Assembly (NCBI RefSeq): GCF_001975705.1 | Contig: NZ_CP015093.1 | Location: forward strand, 2,666,001-2,730,000 | Direction: 5' to 3' | Length of the DNA: 64,000 nt | DNA from: Salipiger abyssi | GTDB taxonomy: Bacteria > Pseudomonadota > Alphaproteobacteria > Rhodobacterales > Rhodobacteraceae | Part shown: piece by piece, positions 63,831 to 64,000 of the stretch | How positions within the stretch are numbered: the first letter of the stretch is position 1 | How the letters are laid out: each line of letters begins with the position of its first letter | Position numbers and translations under genes: made by a program | Notes under the pieces: generated by a model | What the model was told of the DNA's origin: nothing | What the model saw: the letters and a program-made list of their open reading frames with translations, nothing else | The model's database searches: none

Positions 63831-64000
63831 ATGAACCGCTTTATCCTGGCCGTCACGGCCAGCCTGCTCGCCGCCGGTGTCGCGCAGGCGCAGGTCACCG
63901 AAGAGGATCTGGCCAACGACCAGACCATGACCGAACAGGTCGTCACCAACGGCATGGGGCGCCATCTTCAGCGCTACAGCCCGCTGGAGACGCTCAACAA
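63831..64000 (+). CDS. PQQ-dependent alcohol dehydrogenase, N-terminus (runs off window)
   Basis: Fifty-six residues are visible: a signal peptide (1-20, VAQA-QV), then VTEEDLANDQTMTEQVVTNG and MGRHLQRYSPLETLN, the standard opening of methanol/ethanol dehydrogenase-type quinoproteins. GGGAGGACATC precedes the ATG. Whether it is a calcium (ExaA-like) or lanthanide (XoxF/PedH-like) enzyme depends on the residue two positions after the catalytic Asp, which is outside the window. Confidence 0.85.
   Translation, partial: MNRFILAVTASLLAAGVAQAQVTEEDLANDQTMTEQVVTNGMGRHLQRYSPLETLN

Overview
The window is GC-rich, has alphaproteobacterial codon habits and is packed with TRAP, TctABC and ABC uptake systems, FCD-type GntR regulators, a sigma-54 paralogue and PQQ-linked alcohol oxidation. 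This gene content fits the Rhodobacteraceae/Roseobacteraceae (a Salipiger- or Paracoccus-like bacterium). That placement is inferred from gene content; no rRNA or tRNA gene was seen. The region is accessory and catabolic.

Layout. (1) 1-11186: a cluster that looks like N-heterocycle scavenging. It has a class 1B dihydroorotate-dehydrogenase-like pair (pyrD/pyrK), a GntR regulator, an M20-fold hydrolase with degraded metal motifs, a TRAP transporter, a three-subunit molybdenum hydroxylase and an asparaginase. (2) 11509-12408: bluB under a cobalamin riboswitch. (3) 12817-22868: a TctCBA carboxylate transporter, an AroE-like dehydrogenase, two related flavoproteins each broken by a one-base frameshift, an IclR regulator, a NIPSNAP protein and a TIM-barrel isomerase. 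(4) 22869-30498: an IS1595-type remnant, an ABC transporter operon ending in an Asp/Glu/hydantoin racemase, a second GntR regulator and an IS5-type remnant. (5) 30769-33080: dialkylglycine decarboxylase with a divergent LysR regulator. (6) 33148-50344: a sigma-54-linked region. A coiled-coil/WD40/small-protein operon and an rpoN paralogue precede a complete propane/acetone-type soluble di-iron monooxygenase cluster (hydroxylase, reductase and coupling protein, two alcohol dehydrogenases, amidohydrolase, MIP18-like protein, dedicated GroEL, aldehyde dehydrogenase). (7) 50575-51492: an Mrr-type restriction endonuclease. (8) 51555-64000: a PQQ-alcohol oxidation region with NosR-like and ApbE proteins, cytochromes c, MoxJ-like and PQQ-associated binding proteins, a beta-propeller, and the start of a quinoprotein alcohol dehydrogenase at the right edge. 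An MFS transporter, a secreted unknown, an amber-interrupted EamA gene and an XRE-cupin regulator are interspersed.

How it may work together. An operator ATTGSATACAAT lies upstream of pyrK, in the M20/dctP divergent region and upstream of the ABC operon 20 kb away, which suggests one FCD-GntR regulon for cyclic ureide or pyrimidine-like compounds. The monooxygenase cluster would take propane to 2-propanol to acetone to acetol and onward, with transcription probably handled by the neighbouring sigma-54 paralogue. A second shared element, GACCWWGGTC or a close variant, occurs at five sites in front of PQQ-region genes and may mark an alcohol-oxidation regulon whose regulator lies outside the window. 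All three proposals are inferences from motifs and gene order.
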